In this document: positions 24,676-37,259 of the stretch, in pieces
How positions within the stretch are numbered: position 1 is the stretch's first letter
How the letters are laid out: each line of letters starts with the position of its first letter
Source of the DNA: Cordia subcordata
Taxonomy: Eukaryota; Streptophyta; Magnoliopsida; Boraginales; Cordiaceae
Direction: 5' to 3'
Length of the DNA stretch: 64,000 bases
NCBI GenBank assembly: GCA_028554755.1
Contig: JAPTOF010000001.1
Span: forward strand, 8,786,501 to 8,850,500
Notes under the pieces: generated by a model
Told to the model about the DNA's origin: nothing
The model's input: only the letters and a program-made list of their open reading frames with translations
The model's database searches: none
Made by a program: the position numbers and the translations under genes

Positions 24676-25737
24676 TGGCGGAGCTAGGGGGAACCAAGGC
24701 CCCCCAAGCTTCAATTGTATATGTGTGTGTAGATGTTGCATTTTTCTTACAAAGAGTTAAAAAAAATTATTCCCCTCCCCTCCCTCCCAAAAAAGAAAAT
24801 TAATCTGCTTGTGTGATCTTGTGCCTAAGGCTTAACACAGTCATCAACATCAAGAAAATTGCATTTTATTGAATTAATTTTAACTTTTTGAACGATAATT
24901 TTATATAGAATTTTTTTTCCTTAATTTTTTATTTTGTTGTTAGTACCCAACATTTTAAAACATGATACCATTACAATGACTAAGAGCAATAATTTGTACC
25001 AAATATTTGATGTAAAAGAATTTGTTGGTTTATTTTAAGGCACGATAGCAACACAACAACTAAGAGTAATTTGTCCCAAATATTTGATGTAATTTTTTCT
25101 TTTAATTCTTTTTTTAGTTTGAAACTTTGAGTTCTTGACATGACTTTTTGTGGGTGCATTCGCTTTCCAAAATGGTATATAAGTGGTTAAATTTATGCAG
25201 TTAAAGTATAATTTTAGAAGATAAAGATTTAGGAATGCTTAATTACACGATCTTAGAGTTCTTATATAAAATAATTTACTTTGGATATACAAATTATTAA
25301 TTAATGATAAATTTTTCTATTTAAAAAATCACTTTTAATGAAAAATACCTTTTTAATAAGTGTTTGGAGTAGTTTTTGAAAAGATAAAACTCTTTAAAAA
25401 ATATTTTCTCCAAACATTATAAAAAGGTTTCTTTAAGAGATCCAAATGATTCCTTAGAACCTTTAACAAAATTTCAAGGTCGAACATGATATTAAGTGCC
25501 TTGATTTCTTATGTCAAAAAGTTGCTATTGTGTTAATGTAAGTACCATAATTGATTTTTCTATTTAGACAAGTCCAACTTTATTATGTGAATCACTTAAC
25601 TTTCTGTTATATAATTTTACTTTTTTTTTACTAAATAATATTTTTCTAAAGTTCAGAATAATTAAGCTATTTTATATCATTGATTTACTTATTTAAGTTT
25701 CAGCCCTCCAACCTTAATTTCTTGCCCTGTCCCTGTG
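24676..25737. mobile_element. Possible TIR element with GGCGGAGC-type ends
   Basis: The left end TTGGCGGAGCTAGGG and the right end, reading ACAGGGACAGGGCAAGAAATT on the reverse strand, look like mutated copies of the GGGGCGGAGCCAG-type ends seen on many dicot repeats. The interior is AT-rich with an internal repeat of CCAAATATTTGATGTAA (about 25000 and 25077). No transposase frame. Confidence 0.4.
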
Positions 25738-26499
25738 TAAAGGTCGTCTCGACTAGTAATTACAATATGTCCAAATTATACGCAGAATATAATGTTCTGA
25801 CATTTCGATTATGTTTTTATGCATATAAGAAATGTTTGTAAAAAAATGAAAGAAGAAATCATACATTGACGAGAACATATGGAAGTGTTTACTTTTTAGA
25901 GCATATACAAATTCTAATAATTTAAGATTGTACAATTTCTTATTCAAATAGAGATGATTGGCTACTAGTTGGATACTGGGTAATACAGCTCCTCAGTCTC
26001 GCGAACCTTGGTAGCGACGGGTTATTCAATAATCTTCAACAATGCATGATCGATGAACTTGTATTATGTACATGTAAGTACACAAACAGAAGGTATACCA
26101 TCAATAAATAGCATGCAGATCAATAAATAATTGTGAAAGAATAGCTGAAAGATCGAACAAACAAATATCGGACAAATAATTGTATGGTACTAAATAAACA
26201 GGCAAGTACATCTTATAAGGTGTACCTATAGTTGCAGAATATAATTTGCGTGCATCATTTGTTATACTTTTTTTTGGCCAAAAGAGAATTTTTATTAAAC
26301 GACTAAAACATTACACAAAGAAAATAAGGCCAACCCTAGAAAGGGCAATGGTAAGGACCACCTATAACAATCAGAACCACTATCGCACGCAGTAGAACCA
26401 CTATCGCACGCAATAGTGGTCAGAGAAGCAAGCGACTTACATGATCTCCATAGATGGCAACGGCAACCCATGCAAGGAGGTTGGGGGAGGGGGTGTATA
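25738..26499. other. Non-coding spacer
   Basis: No gene. A tandem pair of AGAACCACTATCGCACGCA lies at about 26371-26412. Confidence 0.45.
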
Positions 26500-27318
26500 T
26501 CTATACTATATAATAAAGCAAAATAATATGCAATTATGTGCTGTTACATGACGTTCTAGAAAACAAGCTTTCCACTCCATGTTTAAAGACTCTTCTATCC
26601 CTATATTGATATTATTATTTCTATTATAGATCCTAATTTTCCTCATTCTCTTTTGGTTCAAAAACCTTATTTCACTTGGATGTGACGCTTGCCATATATA
26701 TCTTTTATGTCACATTGCAAATCCTACATTATACTTTAAATTTTGATTATGCAGATTTCGATCAATTCCATTATAATGGAAAGTTCTTCAATTTTTCCAT
26801 GTTTTTGTCGTTATTTAATACTATATCAACTATGGCCACCTCTATATCTACAATTACATTTTGCTACGCTTGATTTTGTTTATGTGCAGAGACTTTTAAT
26901 GTTTTTATTTTTTATTGCTATTACACTTATAAATTTCTATCTAATCTTGCTATTTCATTACGGTAGCAATCTCCTTCTCTATTTTCTTTCGTATGCTACC
27001 TGGTGTGTCTACTTCTGGAAGCAAGTATGTGATAATTGCTCCGAATATTTGGAATGTTGATGTCTATGGAACATGTTATTAGTTTTTAAAAGATGTTATA
27101 GTTTCATGTAATCTAAACTCCTTCTTACAATTTTAGTTAGATATTGTCACTTTTTATATTGACTATACTTTAGTACGTTATAAGATTCCATTGAATTGTC
27201 TTGTTGCCTTTTCTTATACTTATTGATATTTAAAATTCTTTTTTGGTTATTTGCTTATTTGTTACTAATACTGATATTGTTAAAAATTGTCCCGCGCATC
27301 GCATGGGTGTTATACTAG
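26500..27318 (+). mobile_element. Non-autonomous Helitron, 819 bp
   Basis: The 5' end TCTATACTATATAATAAAGC (from 26500) is the classic plant Helitron 5' terminus. The 3' end has an imperfect hairpin CCCGCGCATCGCATGGG (about 27292-27308), a short spacer, and terminal CTAG (27315-27318). The element sits between A (26499) and T (27319), as Helitron insertion requires. The interior has no Rep/helicase frame, so it depended on a partner elsewhere. Confidence 0.88.
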
Positions 27319-27396
27319 TATATATTATTTAAAAATAATAAATAGGTAATGTTTCCTTAAATGCTAATGTACTTAAGTCTCTATTTTATTTTACAT

Positions 27397-28147
27397 TTAG
27401 GGCATCTTTGAAAAGCCACCTTTTAATTGAATTTAGGTATAATTGGGAGTAATTATACAATTAGGTGAATTTGTCCAACTAAGTAATTACTTGATCAGAA
27501 GTGAATTGAGTGTAATTGAACCTCTTCAATTACACGTTTCAATTCTCATGGGAGGAGGAGTGAACTGGTGTAATTAAATTGTGTAATTACTCTTAACAAC
27601 TTTTTCTACTCTTTTGCTTTTTATATTTGACATGTTTCTCTAAAAAATAAATATTAATAATAAATAAATAAATTATAAAAATAAAAAAATTTAAATAAAA
27701 TTAAAATAAAAAGTATTAAATAAATCAATCAAAAAATATATAAATATAAATAAATAACAAGTATAAATAAATAATATTTTTGATAAATAATATTTTAAAT
27801 TTGAAAATATTAGTAATAGATTATTTTTATAATTCATATTTTTTAATTAGTCATTTTTTATAATAAATAATATTTTTATTTTAAATATTTTTAATAAATC
27901 ACATCTTTAAATATTTGTTAGCATTAATATAAATTTAAAAATAAATATTTTTTAGAATTAAATTATTTAACTATGCAATTACCATTTGTGTTACCAAACA
28001 TGTCATAGGGGATTAAGGTGTAATTACGCTGTGGTAGCCAAACACGTCATGTGATTGAAATTATTGTGTAATTATTAGGCAGTGTAATTACTGTCTTAAT
28101 AATTACATCACCTAGTAATTACACTGTGATGTCCAAATAGACCCTTA
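27397..28147. mobile_element. MITE with GGGCATCTTTG-type ends, about 750 bp
   Basis: The left end GGGCATCTTTGAAAAG and the right end, reading GGGTCTATTTGGACATC on the reverse strand, are imperfect inverted repeats. Both ends carry clusters of GTAATTAC-type motifs within 150 bp. A TTA flanks each end, which would suit a Tourist/Harbinger-type target duplication. The centre is AT-only low complexity. Confidence 0.6.
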
Positions 28148-29116
28148 GATTAATTATATCATTTCTTATCTTCTGTAACCTTATAAATTTTATTTTCAAA
28201 ACTTGTCCAATTTCAATTTACTTATTACTTAATTTTTTAGCAATATGCAATAGTTGAATAATTGACTTAATTTTTATTAATAATTATTTTTAATAGATTT
28301 TATTTTCTAGGATTTGTTATACTTTCAACAAATATACTTTATTATTTTAAAATATATTTCCTAGTGTTTACTATTCAATTTTTATATTTTTTTTTGTTTT
28401 CTAAACTATTTTGTACAATTTAAAGAAAAACTATCTCACACATTGGACATGTGTAAATCTAGTTAACTAAAATAACAAAGTGAAAAAGAAGTAATTATTT
28501 TACTCCTTTCTTATAATACCTTAAACTTGCCTGATTTGATATGTTTCTTGAATTTCAACCATAGAACTTGAAACTTGAGCTGCTACCAATGAACAAATAA
28601 TTTGTGTGATATAGAACACGAGATGGCGTTGCATAAAATTTTGTAAACAAAATACAAAATGACAGAACTTCTAGCATCTCTGATTGGTCGGCTAATGTCA
28701 TTAACGTGCACAACTTTTTCATCTTCTACATTTTCAATCTATCATTCAATTTAAAATTTTTCTTCTTTCTTGTATTCCTATTTGCATCTATAAAAAAAAC
28801 GAAATAATGTTATAAAATATAACATATTAATTGTATAAGCATAGCGTAACTAAAATAATAGTGGTAGATAAATAATATTAGTTAAACAATAGAATAGTTC
28901 ACTATCAGTGTTAACTGGAATTGAATACTCAATATTGTAAAGCATATGAAAAATTAACAATTGAGAGGCACTAGATACTTCCTTAAAAGTTTTCTGACAA
29001 ATTTCTTAGACTACATGATTTTTTCTTTTTTTCCTGTTCTAAACCTGCTACAAAACCTTTCAAGACTAAAAGGCTTTTGAGCAAAGAAATCTCCTTTAAT
29101 TCTTGTTAGATGCATG
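28148..29116. other. AT-rich spacer
   Basis: I see no gene or clear repeat boundary here. Confidence 0.45.
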
Positions 29117-29467
29117 TTATAATCGACCATAAACCTCCTTCGAATTAAAAAAAAAAAAAAAAAAAGAATTCTCCTTAGGGATGTGCTCTATCATGTAACA
29201 ATCTGACATGTACAAGTATTTGAAACTCTTTAGTGCATCGAGCTGGGCTTGAATAGTTTCCAGATTGTGTCCTACTCTAAGGCACAGGATCATGGGCCTA
29301 CCAAGCTTTTTGATAGAAGCTGGAATCTCAATCACTCCACAAATCTTTGTAGGCTGAGGAATTTCAAAAACCTTCAATTGTCGTAAGGCTTCTTGAATTT
29401 TGAAAATGGTCTCATTAACATTGAATAACATGTGTGGTGCAGCTTCTCCAATTGGGAAACTTCTCAT
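29117..29467 (-). pseudogene. Leucine-rich-repeat fragment of an NLR resistance gene
   Basis: On the minus strand the frame contains IPASIKKLGRPMILCLRVGH, NLETIQAQLDALKSFKYLYM and SDCYMIEHIPKE. These are consecutive leucine-rich repeats like those of CC-NLR proteins (RPP13-like type). Key leucines are already changed (LGRPMILCL, SFKYLYMSD). There is no NB-ARC domain within reach, and a homopolymer of A on the plus strand ends the frame, so this is a fragment. Confidence 0.6.
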
Positions 29468-29525
29468 AAGCCTTCACCAACTACACACGCTCGGAAAAAG
29501 CGAGAAAACTTCTCTATAATTGGAC

Positions 29526-29730
29526 CAAATCATTTTGTTACACTTACAAGTGTAACTACGCTAAATCATTTTGTTACACTTGAAATTATAACTATATCAA
29601 ATCATTTTGTTATACTTAGAAGTGTAACTATACTAAAAACTATAATAAATATTTTGTTACAGTTGGAAGTATAACAATACTAATAAATATTTTGTTACAG
29701 TTGGAAGTATAACAATACCAAAATATTTTC
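29526..29730. repeat. Tandem repeat of palindromic GTTACACTT units
   Basis: Five to six units, first with a period of about 36 bp and then about 46 bp, share ATTTTGTTACACTT followed by AGAAGTGTAACTATA. In each the two halves, GTTACACTT and AAGTGTAAC, are inverted repeats, so every unit can form a small hairpin. The last two units are near-identical. Confidence 0.8.
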
Positions 29731-31603
29731 TTACCCTTGCTTTAAGCATAACAAATCTACGGGTATAAAATGTTGTAGTGCTTTTGCTATCTTTAAAGAT
29801 CCAATTGTTTCGTGATCAGATTTATATCGAAGCTTTTGCTGGTTTTTGAAAACTTTCTTTTGTACATTTTCAGGAATAACATTGCGTTGTATTTTGAGCT
29901 TGGAATAGATCACTGGAATGAGGACAACTAAGTTTTGCTTATTTTTCCATGTTCCATTAATTCTACATTTTCACCAGTTTAACTTATTTCGGATTTTGAA
30001 GTATCTCAATTTGATTGTTCAAATTAATGATGTAATAATGAAGAGTTTAATTACTCTGAGAATGAGACTTAGAACTTTGTGTTTTCGGACTATCATTTAT
30101 GTGCTCTAAAGTTTGCTGCCTTACTTAATACACTAATATATTCATTTGACTAAAAAAGATGAAGACGCGGTAGTTTTCTAATGGCGGTTTTTGTAGTGGC
30201 ACATTTTTTTTTAAAAAAAAAATGCATGTAGGCGATTTTATGAGGACCATCACGTATACACTCACATTTTGTTTTTCCAAATAATAAAAAATGTATACAA
30301 GTGACAGTTTTCAAAAAATTGCTGCATATAGTGGCACAATTTAACTGGTTAGACATGAAAAATGCTTATAGGCAAAGGTTTAATAATTATCGATGTCTAT
30401 AGTCGTACGTTGGTAATAATGGTAGTTCTTTTATATAAGTGAAAGTTTACATAATACATAAGTATAATGTTATGTAATATAACAAACGGATGAACTCTTA
30501 GATTGATTGAAAAATAGTATAACTATAAAGTTGAATAGTTTTAAGAGTTTTACAGTTTAAATCTTTGGTGAAACATGATGTTTGTTTTTTGTAATTTGGC
30601 ATAAGGGGCAGATTTGTTGAAACATGATGTTTTTCTTTTTGTAGTTTTCAAATATTTTTATTGAAATTTGAATTGTTGCCTATGACCTCCCTAGAATAGG
30701 TGATAGTTGGGTGGGAGTGGTTGTGGTGGCAGCACATAATATCGCAGCTAGTGGCAAATTTAGAAATTTCTTTTTGTGCAGTCAATATAAAACTAAAAGG
30801 AATAAATTTAATTAGATCTATTAAAGAAACAAAACAAAAATTAACCATTTTCTTTGTAAGCAAAAAGCAATTTTTTGTGCCATTGAAGCCTAAAAGTCAG
30901 ATGTGAAAATAAAACAAAAAATAACCATCTTCTTCAGAAGCAAAAAACAATTTTTCTACCAGTGAAGCCTAAAAGCTAGATGTGAAAAAGTTAAAAAAAA
31001 AAGAAGGAAAATCTGTGTTTTGTTCTTTTTTATTTTAATAAAATGGGGCTTGAAAATGGTTGTCCTTATCCAAAAAAATAGAATGAGTCTCCATTAGGAA
31101 TTTCTCTATTTACTTTTCATAAAATAGACTAGTTTTTAGGAATTGAAATAAAGTTACTAATAATATGAATTACTATATATTTTTAAATCAAATATGCTAT
31201 TTTTTAGGAAAAGATAAGAGTTTGATACATAAGTTATTAGAATTTGTGAACTAGATATCTTTTTTATTCTTAACAATTTAAAATATTAAAAACAAAGAGG
31301 GTTCAATTAAACAAATTTAAGAGATCAATTTAATAATAGCCATATCTAAACAATAGAATTTGAAAACAAAGAGGGGTCACTTGACCCCCATCTTCTATGC
31401 TACATCCACCAATGATTGCCACCTATGCTTTATAAGTGGTACTTCAAAATCGCTGCTAACGGCCAAAACAATACCACCTATTTCCTAATCTTTTATAGCG
31501 TATTAAGTGCCTCAAAAGTTTAAGCGACACAACAATCACGCTCTCGAGATTCATACGTTGTTGAAGAATTTTGAGCATCACATGAAAGCAAAAAAAAAAA
31601 AAA
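29731..31603. other. Non-coding spacer with a possible CACTA terminus
   Basis: No gene. At 30183-30198 the minus strand reads CACTACAAAAACCGCC, the usual CACTA transposon terminus, and nearby GTGGCAC motifs may be subterminal repeats. A pair of near-identical segments of about 60 bp lies near 30840-30900 and 30910-30985. Confidence 0.35.
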
Positions 31604-31608
31604 GATGG

Positions 31609-31951
31609 TATTGGGAAAAAATATGCAAACATGAAGAATACGATAAAAAAACGGACACAGGAGAATTACATGGTTCAGTCTTGAAGCTTACGTCCACGGA
31701 GCAGCAGAGAATAAATTCTATTATTGAACTCGAATATTACAAGGCTTACTTTGGTTTCTCTCATACTACACCCCTTGTGGGGTGTGGACCTAAGGCACCT
31801 AATACAATCTCCTACCCCCTATTTATAGTACACAAGTATCCTAATCCGTATTCTACAAGAATAAGAAAATAGTATACTACTAGGAAAAGGAAATAGTAGA
31901 CAACAAGGAAAAGAGCACATATTAATTACGTAATACGGGTCACATTCAACA
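31609..31951 (-). repeat. Copia 1 LTR (3' LTR of the element)
   Basis: It aligns along its length with 36845-37186. Its outer end has TA where the other copy has the normal TG; its inner end is CA. It contains a TATTTATAG stretch (about 31818). Confidence 0.9.
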
Positions 31952-32129
31952 AATCTCCACCTTGGCACGTATTTGCTCCAATCAACACACCATCATCTCT
32001 ACTGCCAACTGCCCCTAAAGCTCGATGCTCCATACCGCAAATAGCAACCAAGTCCAAGCAATGCTTAAATTTGCTGACTTGAACCACCTTAGTTATCATA
32101 TCTGGTGGATTCTCATAAGTAGATATCTT

Positions 32130-35100
32130 CTACACTGATATGATTCCTTGTGATACAACATTTCTGATAAAGTGATATCTGATATCAATGTGTTTAGTCC
32201 TCTCATGATACATCTGATTCTTCGTCAGATGGATTGTACTTTGGCTATCACAAAAGACTGTACTTGTATCTTGCTGCAGTCCAAGATCATGAACCAGGCC
32301 TTGTAACCACATGGCCTCCTTCACAACTTCTACAATTGTCATGTACTCCGCCTCAGTAGTCGACAATGCCACAGTAGACTGTAATGTCGCTTTCCAACTG
32401 ATAGCATATCAAGAGAGAGTAAACACGTAACCCGTCAGAGATCTTCTCTTATCAAGGTCACCCGCAAAGTCTGAATCATAATAACCCACCAACCTTGCGC
32501 AATCTCTAGCCATCTTGCTAAATAGCAAACTTACATTCGCAGTGCCACGCAAATATCTCATTATCTATTTCACTGCTTCCCAGTGTGCTTTCTCAAGTGA
32601 TACCATATACCTGCTCACAACACTAACTGCATGTAAAATGTCAGGACGTGCACACCATAGCATACATCAAACTACTAACAGCACTCGAGTATGGAACATG
32701 AGACATATGCTCCACCTCCTCCTCGATTTTAGGTGACAAATCTACAGACAACTTGAAATAAGCAACAAGCAGCACACTCATAGACTTTGTTTTAAGCATC
32801 CCGAAAAGCTCCAGCACCTTCTCAATATAACTCTGCTGAGACAAGAATAGCTTCCCAGCGTTTCTATCTCTGTGACTCTCCATGCCAAGAATCTTCTTCC
32901 CTGCTCCAAGATCCTTCATCTCAAACTCATCACCCAGCTGCTTTTTTAATTCGTCGATGGCAGACATGCTTTTAGCAGCAATAAGCATATCATCGACATA
33001 CAATAACAAGTACACAAACGAACCATTTGGAAGCTTCTTGAGATACACACAGCTGTCATGGCACTCCTTGTGTATCCAGCACCTACCATGAATGTGTCAA
33101 ATCTCTTGTACCATTGCTGAGGTGATTGCTTCAACCCATACAAGGACTTTTTCAGTTTGTAAACATGGTTCTTCTTACCAGGAACTATATACCACTCCGG
33201 TTGACTCATGTAAATTTGCTCTTCAAGATTACTATGCAAAAATGATGTTTTCACATCTAGTTGCTCAAGCTCTAAGTCATGAAGAGCAACCAAGGCAAGT
33301 AAAACCCTGATGGAACTATGCTTCATAACCGGAGAGAACACTTCATTGAAGTCAACACCCTCCCTTTATGTATAGCTTTTTGTCACCAATTGCGCCTTGT
33401 ACCGAGGACCCTCAACCCCTGGAGGACCTTCCTTTTTCTTGTAAACCCATTTGCAACTGACAACTCGCTGTCCTTTAGGCAATTCAACAAGCTCCTATGT
33501 TTGATTCTTCTGAAGAGACTCAATTTCCTCACTTATGGCACCCACCCACTAAGCAAAATCTTTCCCAGATGTGGCCTCTTTGTTTGAATTCAGCTCATGT
33601 CCTTCAATTGTTTCGGCAACAGTCAAAGCATAAGCAACAAGATCAGCGTATTCGTACCTTTAAGGCTCTCTAATCTGTCTCCTTTCTCGCCCAGTGGCAA
33701 TGCTGTACTTCTATTGTTCAGGCACATTTTGATCATGTACCTCAGTTGGTTGAGTCGGCTGAATTTGACTGCTACTATTGCTAGATGGAACATTTGGAAC
33801 ATCAGCAAATACCTCCACCTGCTCTTTGACACTGTGGTCTAAACCAGTTACCTCTTTCTCCTTTTCTTGGTCTAATAAAGCAGACTCATTGAATGTCACA
33901 TCCCTGCTGATGAGGAAACCTAGAGACTTTGGATCTGTGCACTACAACCTGTAACCTTTCCTCTTGGATGCATAGCCTAGGAATATGCATTTCTTTGCCC
34001 TCGGCTCTAACTTGCCATCCTTCACGTGAGCGTATGTAGGGCAACCGAACACCCTCAATTGAGAGTAGTCAGCAGACTTATCAGACCATAACTCAAAAGG
34101 AGTTTTCAATTCAATAGCTTTGGATGGAGACCTATTCACCAAGTAGCATGCTGTATTAATAGCTTCGCCCCAAAAATCTTGACTCAAGCCAGAATGAGAA
34201 AGCATACAACGAGCTCTCTCCACCAGAGTTTTATTTATGCGTTCTGCAACTCTATTCTGTTGTGGTGTCCCTACATATGTACAGTGTCTCACAATGCCAT
34301 ATTTCCTGCAGAACTGATCAAACTCTTTATTGCAGTATTCTAACCCATTGTCAGTCATAAGACACTTGATCTGTTTCTCGGTCTGCTTCTTAATCAATGT
34401 CTTCTACTCGACAAATGTTGGAAATGCATCATCTTTAGTTTTCAAGAAGTATACCTATACCATCCGAGAGTATGCATAAATGAAAGTGATGTAATACCTG
34501 GCACCTTTCTTGGAAGGAACTTTATTAGGACCCCAAAGATCAGAATGAATATAATCAAGTGTACCTTTGGTGTTCTCCTACCCCTTGCTGAACTTTACCC
34601 TGGTTTGTTTTCCAAAGACATAATGCTCGCAGAATTCAAACTTTCCAGTTCTTTGTCCACAAAGCAAATCCCTCTTGCTCAGCTCGGTCAGTCCCCTCTC
34701 GCTCATATGGCCCGACCTTTTATGCCATAAATGCGTAGTGTCATTATCACTCTCCTCGGATGTAACAGCTGCAACACCTGTAACTGTACTACCTTGAAGG
34801 ACATATAGTTTCAAGAGCACAATTGCATCTTTGGTCACCTTTAAGACACCATTCTCACTTCGGAATTTGTATCCATGAGAATCCAAACGCCTAAGAGAAA
34901 TCAAGTTTTTCTTCAGCTCCGGTACATACCAACATTCGAGAGATCTTGTAATACCATAAAACATCTTGATATTTATGATGCCCATTCCCTCCACCTTCAA
35001 CAAAAGATTATTGTCTAGAAAGACTTTTCCTTCTGTTTTGGAATAAGAAGAGAACCAGTCACGCCTAGGACACATATGGAACGTTGCACCAGTATCAAGA

Positions 35101-36014
35101 ATCCATTGATTATGCCACTGTGATGTACTCACAGTCAAAACTTCCCCAGTACTACTCGAGTTCTCCCCATCAATATCAGTACTCTCTACCACATTAGCTG
35201 AATTTTCCACCTTTTTCTTTCCCTTTTTCAGTTTTGGACATTCTTTCTTAATGTGACCCTTTTCACCACACTTGAAACAGCGTAGCTTCCTTGCTCTTGA
35301 TTTTGATCTTGACTTGCTTTTCTTTCTACCCGAAGACCCCCCTCTATTCTCTAATCTCCCTCTACTCACTAAACCTTCCCCATGAACTTTTTCTCTATGT
35401 CCCAGAATATGTGTTTGAAGATCCTTCAATTTTAATGAAGTAATCGCATCTTCAAAGGTAATTTTATCCCTCCTGTACAACATAGTGTCCACAAAGTTCG
35501 TATATGAAGGCGGTAAGGAGCATAATACGATCATAGCTTGGTCTTCATCATCAATTTTAACACCCATATCCTTCAAAGCAATAAAACAAGAGGTAAACTC
35601 ATCAAGGTGTTGCTTTAGTGACGTACCTTCTTTCATTCTAAGATGATACAATCGCTTCTTCAAGTAAAGGCGATTTGTGAGAAATTTAGATGCATACAGT
35701 TCCATTTAAGTATTCCAAGCCTCAATTATTGTCGTCTTCTCAACAATCTCCAGCAATACTTCATTTGTCACGGATATATGTATTGCACTCAAGGCTTTCG
35801 CTTCGAGTTCTTTTCTCGTTGCTGGTTCCGTCTTTTCCCGGATCACTTCTTCAATGACTTTCCAAAGTCCTTGCATTATCATAAATGCCTTGAATCTGAT
35901 CCTCCATAGACTGAAACTCATTCTCCCGTCAAACTTCTTGATTCGAAACTTTCCACCTGCGGAAGACATTTTCATTTGCACAAAACTTGCACTTCGGGAT
36001 AGAATTTGGCTCAA
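32130..36014 (-). pseudogene. Copia 1 gag-pol, interrupted
   Basis: Gag starts near 36014. A TAA at 35706-35708 interrupts it, after which the same frame continues at 35705 with a CCHC knuckle CFKCGEKGHIKKEC (about 35240-35281) and the protease motif WILDTGATFHMC (about 35083). Integrase core survives at 34397-33942 (MTDNGLEYC, GTPQQNRVAERINKTL). Reverse transcriptase lies at 33341-32641 with a frame change between QLDVKTSFLHSNL and the catalytic LLYVDDMLIA. RNase H lies at 32372-32130 (STTEAEYM, CDSQSTIHL, KHIDIRYHFIR). At least one nonsense codon and several frameshifts make it non-functional. The gene order confirms Copia. Confidence 0.92.
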
Positions 36015-36060
36015 CAGACCTAAAAAACGGATTCAGCACGTCGATAAACCTTAGGAACAC

Positions 36061-36295
36061 CCCCGGTCAACTTTGCTCAACACCGGTCAAAGTCAACACC
36101 GTCCCTAAACACGTATTTCGGAGCAGAATCTTGAAAAACAGAGCTCAAAAACAAACTTAGCATGTTGAAAAAAGTGGGATAAGGCTCTGGTCAAACGCGG
36201 TCAACCCTTGGTTAATGGTCAACGGTCAAAGTCAACCCCGGTCAAACCTCGGTCAACTGGTCAACGCGATCAAACTGGTCAAACTGGCCAGAATT
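36061..36295 (-). promoter_or_regulatory. Cluster of 12 TTGAC (W-box core) motifs in the Copia 1 leader
   Basis: Between the PBS and gag, the minus (sense) strand carries 12 TTGAC cores, most as TTGACC, in two groups (three near 36065-36096 and nine near 36189-36285). TTGAC(C/T) is the binding core of WRKY factors. The motif density is seen directly; a role in stress-induced expression is inference from related tobacco elements. Confidence 0.55.
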
Positions 36296-36829
36296 TTTTT
36301 TTTCCCCTTGGACTCAACACCAAGGCCCAAAGGAAATAAATATTTTTTTTCTTTGGTCTTAAAATAAAAGCCCAACCTAAAAATATTTTCCTTCTACCTT
36401 TTGATTCAACTAAGCCCAAACAAAAAAATTTCAAAGCCCAAGACCCAAAAGACCTAATCAAATCTGGACAAGGCCACTACCCAGGCCCGATCCAAATAAA
36501 CCCAAAGACCCAAAGCCTACTAACCCTAAACCTGCTTTATAAACTTGAACCAATTTCCAAAAAAAAAAAAACCTGAATACCCAAAAAACTAATCTCAAGA
36601 GCACGCGAACTCTATCTTCTTTGCTTGTTCTTCAAACTCAAACACGAACCACTACCCGCCGACGTAAGCTTTCATTCCAGCCACTAACGCTCAACATAGA
36701 CAGCACCGGAGCACTCCTCGCCGAACAAAGACCTTTGTTTGGTTAGACACCGTTTGGTTTTAAGAAATTTTGGTTTCACAGTGAGTTTTGATTTTTCCTT
36801 TTTCCCTCAAGTAGCGGATTAATACCTAA

Positions 36830-36841
36830 GCTCTGATACCA
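36830..36841 (-). other. Copia 1 primer-binding site (initiator Met tRNA)
   Basis: The minus strand reads TGGTATCAGAGC, three bases inside the LTR. This is the standard PBS of plant Copia elements. Confidence 0.95.
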
Positions 36842-36844
36842 ATT

Positions 36845-37186
36845 TGTTGGGGAAAAACATGCAAACACGAAGAATACGAGAAAAAAACAGACACAGGAGA
36901 ATTACATGATTCGGCCTTGAAGCTTATGTCCACGAGGCAGCAGAGAATAAATTCTATTATTGAACTCAAATATTACAAGACTTACTCTGATTTCTCTCAC
37001 ACTACACCCCCCATAGGGTGTGGCCCTAAGACACCTAATACAATGTCCTAACCTCTATTTATAGTACACAAATATCCTAATCCATATCTACAAAGATAAA
37101 AAAACAGTATACTACTAGGAAAAGAAAATAATATACAACAAGGAAAAAATTACATATTAATTACGTAATATGGGCCACATTTAACA
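36845..37186 (-). repeat. Copia 1 LTR (5' LTR of the element)
   Basis: Starts TGTTGGGG and ends TTTAACA on the plus strand. On the minus strand this is the promoter LTR. It ends 990 bp upstream of the CCD start codon. Confidence 0.9.
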
Positions 37187-37259
37187 GATGACAAGTGAAT
37201 GCATGTACACTATATGTACGTCATTCTTTTTTCTTATCTCTTATAGTAATTTGTAGAAG

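Larger units (their letters stand above)
31609..37186 (-). mobile_element. Ty1/Copia LTR retrotransposon 1, full length but dead
   Basis: The element has two LTRs (31609-31951 and 36845-37186) and a probable 5-bp target duplication, GATGG left and GATGA right. A PBS matching initiator Met tRNA lies next to the right LTR, so transcription runs on the minus strand. Order on that strand is leader, gag, protease, integrase, reverse transcriptase, RNase H, as in Copia. The LTRs differ at roughly one position in ten by eye, so the insertion is old. The gag and RT motifs look most like the Tork/Tnt1 branch, though I cannot run a phylogeny. Confidence 0.93.

Noticed and set aside
26743..27060. 105-codon hydrophobic frame inside the Helitron
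   Set aside because: Poly-Leu/Phe composition from T-rich DNA, no recognised family, TTG-type or weak start.
31507..31872. 121-codon plus frame over the left LTR of Copia 1
   Set aside because: It lies across the LTR boundary in the sense opposite to the element and is a shadow frame.
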